From NCBI RefSeq assembly GCF_018476645.1, contig NZ_JAHCTB010000003.1:372001-436000 (forward strand): a DNA stretch of 64,000 nucleotides, written 5' to 3'. Origin of the DNA: Aequorivita echinoideorum. Its GTDB lineage: Bacteria > Bacteroidota > Bacteroidia > Flavobacteriales > Flavobacteriaceae. The notes under the pieces are model-generated. The model was not told where the DNA came from, did not search any database, and saw nothing but the letters and a program-made list of their open reading frames with translations. Positions 7,043-15,846 of the stretch are shown here, in pieces (position 1 is the first letter of the stretch; each line of letters opens with the position of its first letter). A program made the translations under genes and the position numbers.

Positions 7043-7432
7043 TTAGGAATTCTTCTTAAAACCTGCGTTTTTCATAGCATCCAGAATGCGCTTGCCGGCA
7101 CGGTAGCGTACGCTCACCTTTTCTATCATGGTGTTGGCAGAAAAAGCATTTTCATTGTCTGACCCCTTACTGCTGATGGATGGATAGAGCGAACCTAACT
7201 TTTCCAAACGCACTACCTTACTATCTGCAAGTGCTTTTTGGATTACGTTTTCCAGCGCTATAATCACTCCCTTAATATCAGGCTCACTAAGCGCGCTGAA
7301 CTTTTCAATTTCAGACACTAGGTCGTCAATTGTCACTTCACCATCATTTACAATGCTGGCATACCATTTTCTGTTTCCGCCCCCTGCAACACCGGGCTCC
7401 ACTTTTTGAACTAATTTGTACTTGATAGGCAT
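7043..7432 (-). CDS. HU-family DNA-binding protein (Bacteroidota type)
   Basis: A 129-residue member of the HU/IHF superfamily branch typical of Bacteroidota. It opens with MPIKYKLVQKVEPG, carries the HU-like helical body EIEKFSALSEPDIKGVIIAL, and shows the arm region VRLEKLGSLYPSISSKG, which corresponds to the RL-x-x-FG-x-F segment of HU. The C-terminal tail is basic (RYRAGKRILDAMKNAGFKK). It probably binds DNA non-specifically, and such paralogues are abundant in this phylum. It is transcribed against the accessory island and ends beside the 22-bp palindrome block. Confidence 0.88.
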   Translation of the reverse strand: MPIKYKLVQKVEPGVAGGGNRKWYASIVNDGEVTIDDLVSEIEKFSALSEPDIKGVIIALENVIQKALADSKVVRLEKLGSLYPSISSKGSDNENAFSANTMIEKVSVRYRAGKRILDAMKNAGFKKNS

Positions 7433-7720
7433 ACTAATTAAATTTAAAGGTTAATATAAATAATTAAAGATGTCCAAAAATGTCAGCGTTACAGACCATA
7501 ATCCCACAGCAAGCCTAGTACTGTTTCATGATAATCAGCTGGTAAAAGTGGTAATGCTGTAATGCTATAAAATGCCGAAGGTCTGTTAGGGGAGAGAAGT
7601 TGACCCACTGCGTTGTTTAATTATCATAAATATAGGAAAGTGTTCCTAAAAGAACAATTTATCTTTCGGCTTTATGTGCATGCTATAATTTCCGTACTTT
7701 TAAACAAAATCAGCCACACC
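7433..7720. other. 288-bp gap between divergent genes
   Basis: This divergent intergenic region must hold the promoters of the HU-like gene and of the M13 peptidase. No exact TAnnTTTG box was found for either. A reading frame runs through 7613-7720 into the peptidase but shows no protein-like features. No repeat or RNA gene is visible. Confidence 0.6.
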
Positions 7721-9739
7721 ATGAAACACGCACTCATCATCACCCTTGCCCTGCTCCTATTGGCTTCGTGCAAAGAGGAAAACACTTCAGAAAAAAAATA
7801 CATGGAGATTACCGGGGTAAATACCGCCCTTAATCCGGGCGATGATTTCTTCCGCTACGCAAACGGAAAGTGGTACGATTCCATCACCATCCCCGCCTCA
7901 CAGGCCGGCGTGGGCGCGTATATGTTTATGAATTATCCGCAGCGCCTTAGGTTGCAGGGCATTTTGGACAGTCTTTCCAAAGAAACCCACACCCCCGGCA
8001 GCCTACAGCAGTTGGTGGGAGATTTCTATGCCGCCGGGATGGACACCGTCACCATTAACGAGCGCGGCTATGAGCCACTAAAACCCACCCTTCAGAATAT
8101 TGAGAACATTACCGATATACCTTCGCTGATGGATTACGTTGCAGACCAACTGAAGGTGGACCACGGCACGTTGATGGGGTTTGCCATTGGCGCAGATGAC
8201 AAAAACAGTACGATGACCATTGCCCACGCCTACCAAACCGGGTTGGGCCTGCCGGACAGGGATTATTATTTTAATACCGATGCGGAAACCGTTGCCATAC
8301 AGGAGGCTTATAAGCAGTATGTGGCGAATTTGTTTCAGCTTACGGGCAGCAATGCCGAAGCTTCAAAAAAAGATGCAAACCGCGTGTATGAAATTGAAAA
8401 GGAAATCGCCGCTGCCCACAGAACCCGCACCGAAAGACGCGATGTTATTGCCAATTACAATATGATGGCGGTAAACGATCTTGAAAAAACCCAGCCCAAC
8501 ATCCACTGGAATGCTTTTCTGGAAGCCTTGGGCGCCAAGGTGGACTCCATAGACATTGGCCAGCCTCCCTATTATGAAAAATTGAATTCCCTTTTGAAGT
8601 CCGTTTCCATTGCAGATTGGAAAACCTATTTAAAGGCGAACGCCCTCACCAGCTACGCTGATAACCTGAGCCAACCGTTTGTGGATGCTTCGTTTGAATT
8701 TACCAAAGTGATTTCCGGTCAAGAAGTTCAAAAATCGCGGGGCGAAAAGATGGCAAGCGCGGTAGATAGTTATTTGGGCGAAGCCTTGGGGCAATTATAC
8801 GTAAGTAAATATTTCACTGAAGATGCCAAAAAACGAATGCTCGATTTGGTGAACAACATCCAAAAAGCATACGCAAACCGAATCGATAAGCTGGAGTGGA
8901 TGAGCGACAGCACAAAAACGAAGGCGAAGGAAAAGCTTTTTGCCATGACGAAAAAAATAGGCTACCCAGATGTGTGGAAGGATTATAGCCAAGTAACCAT
9001 AGGAAGGGATACCTATTTTGAAAATATACAATCTGCAGCAGCCGCCAACTATAAACGGGAAATGGCGAAACTCGGCAAGCCAGTGGACAGGTCAGAATGG
9101 TACACCACGCCCCCAACCGTAACGGCGTACAACAATCCCGCCGCCAATGAAATTGTATTCCCGGCCGGCATTCTGCAATCCCCTTATTTTGATAATAACG
9201 CAGATGATGCCCTCAATTATGGCGGCATTGGGATGGTGATAGGCCATGAGATTACCCACACGTTTGATGATCAAGGCGCGCAATATGACAAGGATGGCAA
9301 CGTAAAAAACTGGTGGACGAAGGATGATTATGCAAAATTTAAGGAAAGAATCCAGCAGGTGATAGATCAGTACGGCACCTTTACCGTTTTGGACAGTCTT
9401 CACATTAATGGTGCCATGACGGTGGGTGAAAATACGGCAGACATCGCCGGGATTGCCGTGGCGTACGATGCTTTTAAAATGACCAAGCAGGGGCAGGACA
9501 CCACAAAGGTGGGCAACTTTACACCAGACCAGCGCTTTTTCCTATCCATCGCCAGAATTTGGAAAGTAAAGATGAAAGATGAATTTTTACGGCTATGGCT
9601 CAATAGCAATTCGCATTCACCACCAGTTTGGCGTGTTAATGGCCCGCTGATGAACACCACGCCGTTTTACAATGCTTTTGATGTTCAGCCAGGCGATAAA
9701 ATGTATCTGCCAGCAGAGGAAAGAATCACCATTTGGTGA
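7721..9739 (+). CDS. M13-family metallopeptidase, lipoprotein (PepO/neprilysin type)
   Basis: A 672-residue zinc endopeptidase exported as a lipoprotein. The signal sequence MKHALIITLALLLLASC ends in the lipobox LASC, which fixes the start at 7721 rather than at the open frame from 7613. The N-terminal domain follows with the family motif FFRYANGKWYD. The catalytic motif HEITH (in VIGHEITHTFDDQGAQYD, near residue 508) is followed by GENTADIAG, whose glutamate is the third zinc ligand near residue 568. The C-terminus ends in the usual tryptophan (ITIW). It would degrade peptides in the periplasm or at the cell surface. It is not closely linked to other genes. Confidence 0.95.
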   Translation: MKHALIITLALLLLASCKEENTSEKKYMEITGVNTALNPGDDFFRYANGKWYDSITIPASQAGVGAYMFMNYPQRLRLQGILDSLSKETHTPGSLQQLVGDFYAAGMDTVTINERGYEPLKPTLQNIENITDIPSLMDYVADQLKVDHGTLMGFAIGADDKNSTMTIAHAYQTGLGLPDRDYYFNTDAETVAIQEAYKQYVANLFQLTGSNAEASKKDANRVYEIEKEIAAAHRTRTERRDVIANYNMMAVNDLEKTQPNIHWNAFLEALGAKVDSIDIGQPPYYEKLNSLLKSVSIADWKTYLKANALTSYADNLSQPFVDASFEFTKVISGQEVQKSRGEKMASAVDSYLGEALGQLYVSKYFTEDAKKRMLDLVNNIQKAYANRIDKLEWMSDSTKTKAKEKLFAMTKKIGYPDVWKDYSQVTIGRDTYFENIQSAAAANYKREMAKLGKPVDRSEWYTTPPTVTAYNNPAANEIVFPAGILQSPYFDNNADDALNYGGIGMVIGHEITHTFDDQGAQYDKDGNVKNWWTKDDYAKFKERIQQVIDQYGTFTVLDSLHINGAMTVGENTADIAGIAVAYDAFKMTKQGQDTTKVGNFTPDQRFFLSIARIWKVKMKDEFLRLWLNSNSHSPPVWRVNGPLMNTTPFYNAFDVQPGDKMYLPAEERITIW

Positions 9740-9783
9740 TTCCATAAAACGGAAAATGCCGAAATTTTATTAATAGAAAAAAA

Positions 9784-9791
9784 TACATTTG
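9784..9791 (+). promoter_or_regulatory. -7 box TACATTTG
   Basis: An exact TAnnTTTG match 24 bp before the ATG at 9815. It supports that start over the in-frame TTG at 9800 and gives a leader of under 20 nt. Confidence 0.6.
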
Positions 9792-9814
9792 CCTTTTATT
9801 TGAAACCGTTACAG

Positions 9815-10183
9815 ATGCAAAAAACAATCATACTTCTCTTCTTCGCAGTAACTACGCTACTCTCGTGTAAAAATGACGAAAACAATACCGAAACAGCCAC
9901 AACCAATTTAAGAGGCGAATGGTTGCGAAGCGATGCTTCTGAAAATTATGGGTACACGCTGTTTTTCAATGCAGAAAACAAAGGCTACAGTACGGAATAT
10001 ATAAAGAATCCGGACGGCACCGCTATTTCGGGACTACGGGAATATATTTGGAATACAGAAGGAAATATTTTGACGTTGACGTACACCGCCGGAGGTTCAG
10101 AAACTTCGCCTTTTACAATAAATTCTGAAGGGCAATTGATTGTAACAGGCATAAGCGAATTGCCATTCAATAAAGTGGAATAA
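9815..10183 (+). CDS. Small lipocalin-like lipoprotein
   Basis: A 122-residue lipoprotein. [18 protein letters not shown] is a signal peptide with lipobox LLSC. The mature part starts with an acidic Asn/Thr-rich linker, then [20 protein letters not shown], the pattern of small lipocalin-like domains in which a G-x-W near the N-terminus opens an eight-stranded barrel. Its ligand is unknown. The DUF2200 gene follows after 11 bp, so the two are probably co-transcribed. Confidence 0.75.
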   Translation: MQKTIILLFFAVTTLLSCKNDENNTETATTNLRGEWLRSDASENYGYTLFFNAENKGYSTEYIKNPDGTAISGLREYIWNTEGNILTLTYTAGGSETSPFTINSEGQLIVTGISELPFNKVE

Positions 10184-10194
10184 ATTTTTGTAAT

Positions 10195-10545
10195 ATGAAA
10201 AACGATAGAATCTACAAGATGATTTTCGCGGGCGTATATCCGCATTACGTCACCAAAGTAGAAAAAAAGGGACGCACAAAGGAAGAATTGCACACTGTGA
10301 TCCATTGGCTTACGGGCTATGATGAAAAAGCACTCCAAAAACAAATAGATAATAAAGTAACCTTTAAAAACTTTTTTGACGAAGCGCCTCAACTCAATCC
10401 CAACGTTTCAAAAATCACGGGCGTAATCTGCGGCTACCGCGTAGAGGAAATCGAAGAACCCTTAATGAAAAAAATACGCTATCTCGATAAATTGGTAGAC
10501 GAACTCGCCAAAGGCAAAAAGATGGAAAAAATCTTGAGGGAGTAA
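10195..10545 (+). CDS. DUF2200 domain protein
   Basis: A 116-residue cytoplasmic protein that covers the whole DUF2200 family domain. Recognisable blocks are [39 protein letters not shown] and [21 protein letters not shown]. The function is not known. The stop codon is immediately followed by a heptamer repeat array that itself begins with TAG. Confidence 0.88.
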   Translation: MKNDRIYKMIFAGVYPHYVTKVEKKGRTKEELHTVIHWLTGYDEKALQKQIDNKVTFKNFFDEAPQLNPNVSKITGVICGYRVEEIEEPLMKKIRYLDKLVDELAKGKKMEKILRE

Positions 10546-10586
10546 TAGCAATTAGCAATTAGCAATTAGCAATTAGCAATTAGCAA
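10546..10586 (+). repeat. Tandem array, 7-bp unit TAGCAAT, about 6 copies
   Basis: Perfect heptamer repeats start at the base after the DUF2200 stop codon. The unit contains TAG, so stop codons occur in every frame across the array. Confidence 0.96.
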
Positions 10587-10654
10587 AAATAAATATCTTA
10601 ACTGATAATCAAAAACAGCCAAAAACGGCCAAAAGCCAAAGGCTAACAGCTAGC

Positions 10655-10693
10655 AGTCAACAACCAAAAACCAAAAACCAACAACCAACAACA
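10655..10693 (+). repeat. Degenerate 7-bp array (AACCAAA/AACCAAC)
   Basis: About five imperfect copies with units AACCAAA and AACCAAC run up to the TTG start codon of the anion symporter gene. This is an older, diverged counterpart of the perfect heptamer arrays nearby. Confidence 0.85.
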
Positions 10694-10695
10694 AA

Positions 10696-12171
10696 TTGAA
10701 ACCAACCAAAACTATCCCCCTCCTCCTAGGCCCTCTTCTTTTTATCGTATTGCAATTTCTGGAGGCGCCGGAGGGAATGTCCACTGCGGCTTACAGCGTT
10801 CTTTGTGCAACCTTGTGGATAGCCATTTGGTGGGTTAGCGAGGCAGTGCCCATTGCCGTGACTTCGCTTTTGCCCATTGTTCTTTTTCCGCTTACGGGCG
10901 CGCTGGATCTTTCTACTACCACAGCAGCATACGGGCACAAATATATATTTCTATATCTAGGAGGTTTTTTGATAGCCATCGCCATTGAAAAATGGAATCT
11001 CCACAAACGGATAGCTTTGTTCATTATAAGAAACATCGGCACCAATGTTTCAAAGATTATTTTAGGTTTTATGGTGGCTACCTCATTTCTTTCTATGTGG
11101 ATTTCAAACACAGCCACAGCCGTAATGATGTTGCCTATTGGGATGAGCATTGTGGCGCAACTTACGGACAACCCAGCAACCGATGAAAATGAAAATTTAC
11201 TTTTCGGGAAGGCATTGATGTTGGGCATTGCCTATTCGGCATCCATTGGCGGGATAGCAACATTGATTGGCACCCCACCCAACCTTATATTGGTGGGCTA
11301 TGTGGAAGAAGTCTATAACATTGAAATCAGTTTTTGGAAATGGATGAAATTTGGTTTTCCCATTGCTTTGGTGCTTCTCATTATCTGCTGGTATTACTTA
11401 ACGCGGATTGCCTTCAGCTTTAAACAGAAAAAATTTCCGGGTGGCAAAGAGGAAATTGAAAGACTCATCAGAGAATTAGGACCAATGAAAAGCGAAGAAA
11501 AAACCGTACTGACCGTTTTTACGCTTACCGCCATTTGCTGGATAGGCAGGGAATTTATGCTTCAGCCATTTATTCCAGGAATTGACGATACCATCATAGC
11601 TATAGCTGCTGGAATTTTATTGTTCACGCTTCCAGCGAAAAAAGGGCAGGAAAAAATAATCAACTGGGAAGAAGCCGTGAAATTGCCGTGGGGAATCATT
11701 CTTCTTTTTGGGGGTGGAATGGCTTTGGCCGCAAGTTTTGAGACTTCCGGACTGGCGGCTTGGCTCGGCCAGCAAGTAACCTTACTTAAAGGATTGCCGC
11801 TGTTCCTATTGATTTTATTAGTAATTGCAGCAGTAAACTTTCTAACGGAAGTTACATCAAACACAGCGACTACTGCGATGTTGCTTCCCATCTTGGCGCC
11901 CATTGCCATAGGTATGGGCGTAAATCCCTATGTGCTTATGGTTGCCACGACAGTGGCCGCTTCCTGCGCCTTTATGCTCCCCGTTGCAACGCCGCCCAAT
12001 GCAGTGGTGTTCGGTTCGGGCAACTTACGGATTTCAGATATGGTGAAAAGCGGTTTGGCAATGAACATACTTTCCATATTTTTGCTTGCGCTCGCCGTTT
12101 ATTTCTTATTGCCATTTCTATGGAATTTCAACCCAACGGAACTTTCCGCAGAATTTATTTTAAGCGAATAG
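10696..12171 (+). CDS. SLC13/DASS-family sodium:anion symporter
   Basis: A 491-residue inner-membrane carrier with a dozen hydrophobic segments that belongs to the divalent anion:sodium symporter family. It takes up dicarboxylates or sulfate with sodium. The two-fold repeated SNT motifs are present, SNTATAVMMLPIG and TSNTATTAMLLPIL, as are GTPPNLILVGY and the signature near the end, ASCAFMLPVATPPNAVVFG. The exact substrate cannot be read from the sequence. The start is a TTG at 10696 right after a heptamer array, and no ATG precedes it in frame. Confidence 0.92.
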   Translation: MKPTKTIPLLLGPLLFIVLQFLEAPEGMSTAAYSVLCATLWIAIWWVSEAVPIAVTSLLPIVLFPLTGALDLSTTTAAYGHKYIFLYLGGFLIAIAIEKWNLHKRIALFIIRNIGTNVSKIILGFMVATSFLSMWISNTATAVMMLPIGMSIVAQLTDNPATDENENLLFGKALMLGIAYSASIGGIATLIGTPPNLILVGYVEEVYNIEISFWKWMKFGFPIALVLLIICWYYLTRIAFSFKQKKFPGGKEEIERLIRELGPMKSEEKTVLTVFTLTAICWIGREFMLQPFIPGIDDTIIAIAAGILLFTLPAKKGQEKIINWEEAVKLPWGIILLFGGGMALAASFETSGLAAWLGQQVTLLKGLPLFLLILLVIAAVNFLTEVTSNTATTAMLLPILAPIAIGMGVNPYVLMVATTVAASCAFMLPVATPPNAVVFGSGNLRISDMVKSGLAMNILSIFLLALAVYFLLPFLWNFNPTELSAEFILSE

Positions 12172-12240
12172 TGAGGAATGAGGAATGAGGAAAATTAACT
12201 TTTTTAACTTGAAACTTTGAACTTTCAACTTTGAACTAAA
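12172..12240 (+). repeat. Two adjacent 7-bp arrays (TGAGGAA, then AACTTTG variants)
   Basis: Three copies of TGAGGAA begin at the symporter stop codon. A degenerate run follows at 12194-12240, made of AACTTGA, AACTTTG, AACTTTC, AACTTTG and AACTAAA in register. The second run ends just before the ATG of the DUF1801 gene. Confidence 0.9.
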
Positions 12241-12245
12241 AAAAC

Positions 12246-12701
12246 ATGCAATCCAAAGCCACAACCCCAGACCAGTATATGCAGGAGCTTCCGGAAGAGC
12301 GAAAAGCGGCAATGCAACAATTACGGCAAACTATTTTAAAGAATTTACCCAAAGGTTTTGAGGAAACAATGCAATATGGAATGTTGGGTTACGTGGTACT
12401 GCACAGCAAATACCCCAGCGGCTACCACTGCAACCCAAAAGATCCGCTGCCCTTTATGGCAATTGCTTCGCAAAAAAACTATGTCGCTTTTTACCATATG
12501 GGGATTTATGCCGATGAAAATCTAATGAATTGGTTCAAGGAAGAATATGCAAAAATTGCTAAGGGAAAACTAGATATGGGCAAAAGTTGCATCCGCTTCA
12601 AAAAAATGGAATCCATTCCCTATGAATTGTTGGGCCAGTTATGCTCAAAAATATCGGTAGATCAATGGATTGAGCAATATGAAAACAAGATAAAACGATA
12701 A
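12246..12701 (+). CDS. DUF1801 domain protein
   Basis: A 151-residue member of the DUF1801/YdhG-like family, a small fold related to the frataxin-like iron-binding group. Blocks include ERKAAMQQLRQTILKNLPKG, EETMQYGMLGYVV, FMAIASQKNYVAFYHMG and GKSCIRFKKMESIPYELLGQ. The biochemical role is undefined. Its 3' end overlaps the open frame of the start-less DUF1853 gene by 8 bp. Confidence 0.88.
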   Translation: MQSKATTPDQYMQELPEERKAAMQQLRQTILKNLPKGFEETMQYGMLGYVVLHSKYPSGYHCNPKDPLPFMAIASQKNYVAFYHMGIYADENLMNWFKEEYAKIAKGKLDMGKSCIRFKKMESIPYELLGQLCSKISVDQWIEQYENKIKR

Positions 12702-13506
12702 GAATATCGCTACGGAGCATTTACTTCAACATTTCAAAGACATTCCTGATTTCAGGATAAACAATGCCAATTATTCTTTTGAAAGTTTTCTGTTTCGTGA
12801 TGAAAAAATTATTGGGGAAGATTTTAAATTTCCCTCTTATTCAGTTCTTGGAATACAAGCTGAAGCCTGTTTTAAAGCATATTTACAGCAATCCCCATAT
12901 TTTGAAGTGTTAGCATCAAACCTTCAAATTCAAGGTGAGACCGAAACTTTGGGTGAGCTGGATTATATTGTAAAAAACCTTATTACGAAAGAAAACATCC
13001 ATATAGAATTAGCTTGTAAATTCTATTTATACGATGAAAACAGATCAAAAATTGAAGAACAAAAATGGATTGGCCCAAACCAAAAAGACACCCTTTTTGA
13101 AAAGTTGGAAAAATTAAAATCGAAACAATTTCCATTGCTTTACGCTTCAGAAACAACGAAAACTTTAAACGAAATGGAAATTGAAATTCCTTCCAAGCAA
13201 CAGCTCTGTTTAAAAGCATTTCTCTTTATCCCGAAGGATTCAAACCAAAAATCTTTTCCGAAGAACTATAGAAATTGCATCGTTGGCCATTATTTAAAAT
13301 GGGAAGAATTTTCCGAGGAAAAGCAGGCGAAATATTATCTACCCTCTAAGAAAGAATGGCTATTGCCAGAAAATTCCATCCACAACTGGCAATCCTTTTC
13401 AGAAATAGGAAAGCAAGTTGAAGAACAAATCAGAATAAAAAAATCACCGTTGGTCTATGAAAAAACACAAAATAATGTAGAACGGTTTTTTGTAGTTTGG
13501 TGGTAA
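12694..13506 (+). CDS. DUF1853 family protein with no visible start (5' truncated?)
   Basis: The frame is open from 12694 and reads as DUF1853 throughout, including the block LGELDYIVKN followed by IELACKFYLYDE, then WIGPNQKDTLFEKLEKL. This nuclease-like core supports membership in the restriction-endonuclease-like fold, but the function is unknown. The region before 12907 is clearly homologous coding sequence (for example YSVLGIQAEACFKAYLQQSP), so the GTG at 12907 is not the natural start. There is no ATG, GTG or TTG between the stop at 12691 and that point. Either a rare start such as ATC at 12706 is used, or a deletion joined the truncated gene to the end of the DUF1801 gene. Confidence 0.7.
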   Translation, partial: NDKNIATEHLLQHFKDIPDFRINNANYSFESFLFRDEKIIGEDFKFPSYSVLGIQAEACFKAYLQQSPYFEVLASNLQIQGETETLGELDYIVKNLITKENIHIELACKFYLYDENRSKIEEQKWIGPNQKDTLFEKLEKLKSKQFPLLYASETTKTLNEMEIEIPSKQQLCLKAFLFIPKDSNQKSFPKNYRNCIVGHYLKWEEFSEEKQAKYYLPSKKEWLLPENSIHNWQSFSEIGKQVEEQIRIKKSPLVYEKTQNNVERFFVVWW

Positions 13507-13509
13507 ATT

Positions 13510-14901
13510 TTATTTTGTTCCGTATTTATCGAATAGATAAACCAAACTGGCCATACTGGCCGCACCCAGTTCCAATTCACGTTTATTGACTGCGTCAAAA
13601 GTATCGTTAGCAGCGTGATGATAATCAAAATACCGCTGACTGTCTGGGCGCAATCCTGCCAAAACCTCCGCATTTTCAGCTAACGGGCCAATGTCGGCAC
13701 CGCCGTGTCCTTTTTCAAAAAGATGAATGTTATACGGTTTAAATAGCGGTGCCCAAGACCGTACCTGCGCCAAAGTTGCGGCATTGGATTCAAATGAAAA
13801 TCCACGCGGGGTGAAACCGCCCGCATCGCTTTCCAGCGCCAGTAGATGTTTTTCGTTTTTGCGTTTGGCTTCTTCGGCGTATTTCAATCCGCCACGCAAT
13901 CCGTTTTCCTCATTCATAAACAGAACTACGCGCAACGTGTGTTTTGGCTTATAGCCAATTTCCTTTAAAATGCGCAACACTTCCATACTCTGCACGCAAC
14001 CTGCACCATCGTCGTGCGAGCCGTCGCCCAAATCCCAACTATCCAAATGGCCGCCAACGACTATATATTTGTCAGGTTGCTCGCTGCCCGTAATTTCACC
14101 AATTACGTTATAGGACTGCACATCATCAAAGGTTTTGCAATTCAACTTATAATAAAATTTCAAATTAGGTTGAAGGCTCAATAAATTGCTTAAATATTCA
14201 GCTCCGTTGGTACTTATGGACGCCGCAGGAATGCGCTGATTTGTGGGAGTATCTCCGTAATTCATAGCACCGGCGTGTGGAAAATCGTCCAAACGTAAAT
14301 TCATGGAACGCACCAAAACGCCAACGGCTCCATACTTTGAAGCTTCTGCAGCACCCCGTGAACGCTGGTCTACCGCGCCGCCATACGCCTCAAAAGTTGA
14401 TATTAAACTTGCGTCCATCGGCCGATTGAAGAAAACAATCTTTCCTTCAATTTTATCTTTTCCCAGCATTGCCAAATCTTCCAAGCCCTTTACCTCAACA
14501 ACCTCTGCCTTTATCCCAAGATTTGGTGTAGGCACGGAACCACCCAACGCACAGATGTCCGTAACCGTGGTTTCCCCGGATAGCGTTTCTATGTATGCAT
14601 ACTCCTTGAAACCGCGCGTCCATTTGGGTACCATTACTGGTTGAAGCCAGACTTTGTCAACGCCCAATTGTTTCAATTCTTCCTCTGTATATTTTACCGC
14701 ATTTTCAGCTTCAAGGGAACCGCTTAATCTTGAACCAATCTGATTGCTCAAATAATCCAACCAATCGTAGGATTTACCTTCAGTTAATGCTTTTGTAAAA
14801 ATTTTTCTCAGCATTAACGAGTCTTCGGAAGTGTTTTGCGAAATTAACGTGGAAGAAACCAGAAGGAAGCAAAGCGAAATTATAAACGAATAGTTTTTCA
14901 T
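13510..14901 (-). CDS. M28-family exopeptidase (carboxypeptidase Q-like)
   Basis: A 463-residue secreted zinc peptidase. After a signal peptide (MKNYSFIISLCFLLVSSTL) comes a PA-like insert and the M28 catalytic core. The di-zinc ligands can be read in order: His in VGGHLDSWDLG, bridging Asp in DDGAGC, Glu pair in MNEENGLRGG, Asp in LESDAGGF and His in FDYHHAANDTFD. Carboxypeptidase Q-like members remove amino acids from peptide ends and in Bacteroidota serve peptide scavenging in the periplasm. It is the last gene of a long minus-strand run and starts 48 bp after PPK2. Confidence 0.92.
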   Translation of the reverse strand: MKNYSFIISLCFLLVSSTLISQNTSEDSLMLRKIFTKALTEGKSYDWLDYLSNQIGSRLSGSLEAENAVKYTEEELKQLGVDKVWLQPVMVPKWTRGFKEYAYIETLSGETTVTDICALGGSVPTPNLGIKAEVVEVKGLEDLAMLGKDKIEGKIVFFNRPMDASLISTFEAYGGAVDQRSRGAAEASKYGAVGVLVRSMNLRLDDFPHAGAMNYGDTPTNQRIPAASISTNGAEYLSNLLSLQPNLKFYYKLNCKTFDDVQSYNVIGEITGSEQPDKYIVVGGHLDSWDLGDGSHDDGAGCVQSMEVLRILKEIGYKPKHTLRVVLFMNEENGLRGGLKYAEEAKRKNEKHLLALESDAGGFTPRGFSFESNAATLAQVRSWAPLFKPYNIHLFEKGHGGADIGPLAENAEVLAGLRPDSQRYFDYHHAANDTFDAVNKRELELGAASMASLVYLFDKYGTK

Positions 14902-14949
14902 CTGAAGTATTTAAATTTCATTCCAATAGTAACTGAAACGAAGAGCAAT

Positions 14950-15828
14950 TTAGTCATTCTGGAGCCTTTTTCTATATTCAGCAATTTTGGCGTGAATATC
15001 GGGACTTAGTGTAGGTTCTTTTATGTCTGGATATTTCTGAAGTTCCTGCAACATAATTTCGGCTACAATCAACCGCGCCGCCCGTTTATCATCTGAAGGA
15101 ATGAGATACCAGGGTGCATTTTCCTTTGAAGTTCTGTTGATAGCGTCTTCGTAGCAATTCAAATATTCTTGCCAAAGCTCACGCTCATCGAGGTCGCCGG
15201 GTGAAAATTTCCAGTTTTTTTCTGGTTTATCCAACCTTCGCAGCTGCCTGTGCTTTTGTTCTTCTTTGGAAAGATTCAGAAAAAATTTAAAGATTATCGT
15301 TCCGTTTTCTTCGATGGTTTTTTCAAAATTATTAATCTGTTCAAAACGTCTATCCCAAAATTGTTCATTGATATCCTCAAGTTTATTCACATCGGGAAGT
15401 TTTTCGCCTAAAATATAATTGGGATGCACTCTGGTGACCAGAACATTTTCATAATGTGTCCTGTTGAAAACACCAAATTTTCCGCGTTCTGGCAACGCTA
15501 TGTAGTGGCGCCACAGATAGTCGTGCTTTTTCTCAAGCTCGGTGGGTGTTTTAAAACTGTGCACCACAACACCGCGTGCATTAAAATCCTTGAAAACTTC
15601 CCGTATCAAACTATCTTTTCCCGCCGTATCCATTCCCTGAAGGCACACCAAAACCGCATATTTTCCGTGGGCATAAAGTGTATCCTGCAATTTCCCAAGC
15701 TGTTTTCGGGTTTTCTTCAATTGCTTTTCAAGTTCTTTTGAGGAAGCATCCAAATCTATGGAGGTGCGCGATCCGTCCAATTTAATTGTGGAATTAACTT
15801 TATAATCGGCTGGAAATATGGATTTCAT
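14950..15828 (-). CDS. ppk2: PPK2-family polyphosphate kinase/phosphotransferase
   Basis: A 292-residue cytoplasmic enzyme that transfers phosphate between polyphosphate and nucleotides. The Walker A loop is GMDTAGKDSLI near residue 68. The Walker B region and lid show FGVFNRTHYENVLVTRVHP, and ELWQEYLNCYEDAINRTS is the typical late motif. The length and the SPGDLDERE block place it in the PPK2 single-domain class of the TIGR03709 type. Whether it prefers ADP or NMP substrates is not certain. It is preceded by 18 bp from the NtrC-type regulator gene and probably belongs to the same operon. Confidence 0.93.
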   Translation of the reverse strand: MKSIFPADYKVNSTIKLDGSRTSIDLDASSKELEKQLKKTRKQLGKLQDTLYAHGKYAVLVCLQGMDTAGKDSLIREVFKDFNARGVVVHSFKTPTELEKKHDYLWRHYIALPERGKFGVFNRTHYENVLVTRVHPNYILGEKLPDVNKLEDINEQFWDRRFEQINNFEKTIEENGTIIFKFFLNLSKEEQKHRQLRRLDKPEKNWKFSPGDLDERELWQEYLNCYEDAINRTSKENAPWYLIPSDDKRAARLIVAEIMLQELQKYPDIKEPTLSPDIHAKIAEYRKRLQND

Positions 15829-15846
15829 TTTTAAAAAACAATTTTA

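Noticed and set aside
7613-7720. N-terminal extension of the M13 peptidase
   Set aside because: The lipoprotein signal begins at 7721, and the extension has no conserved features.
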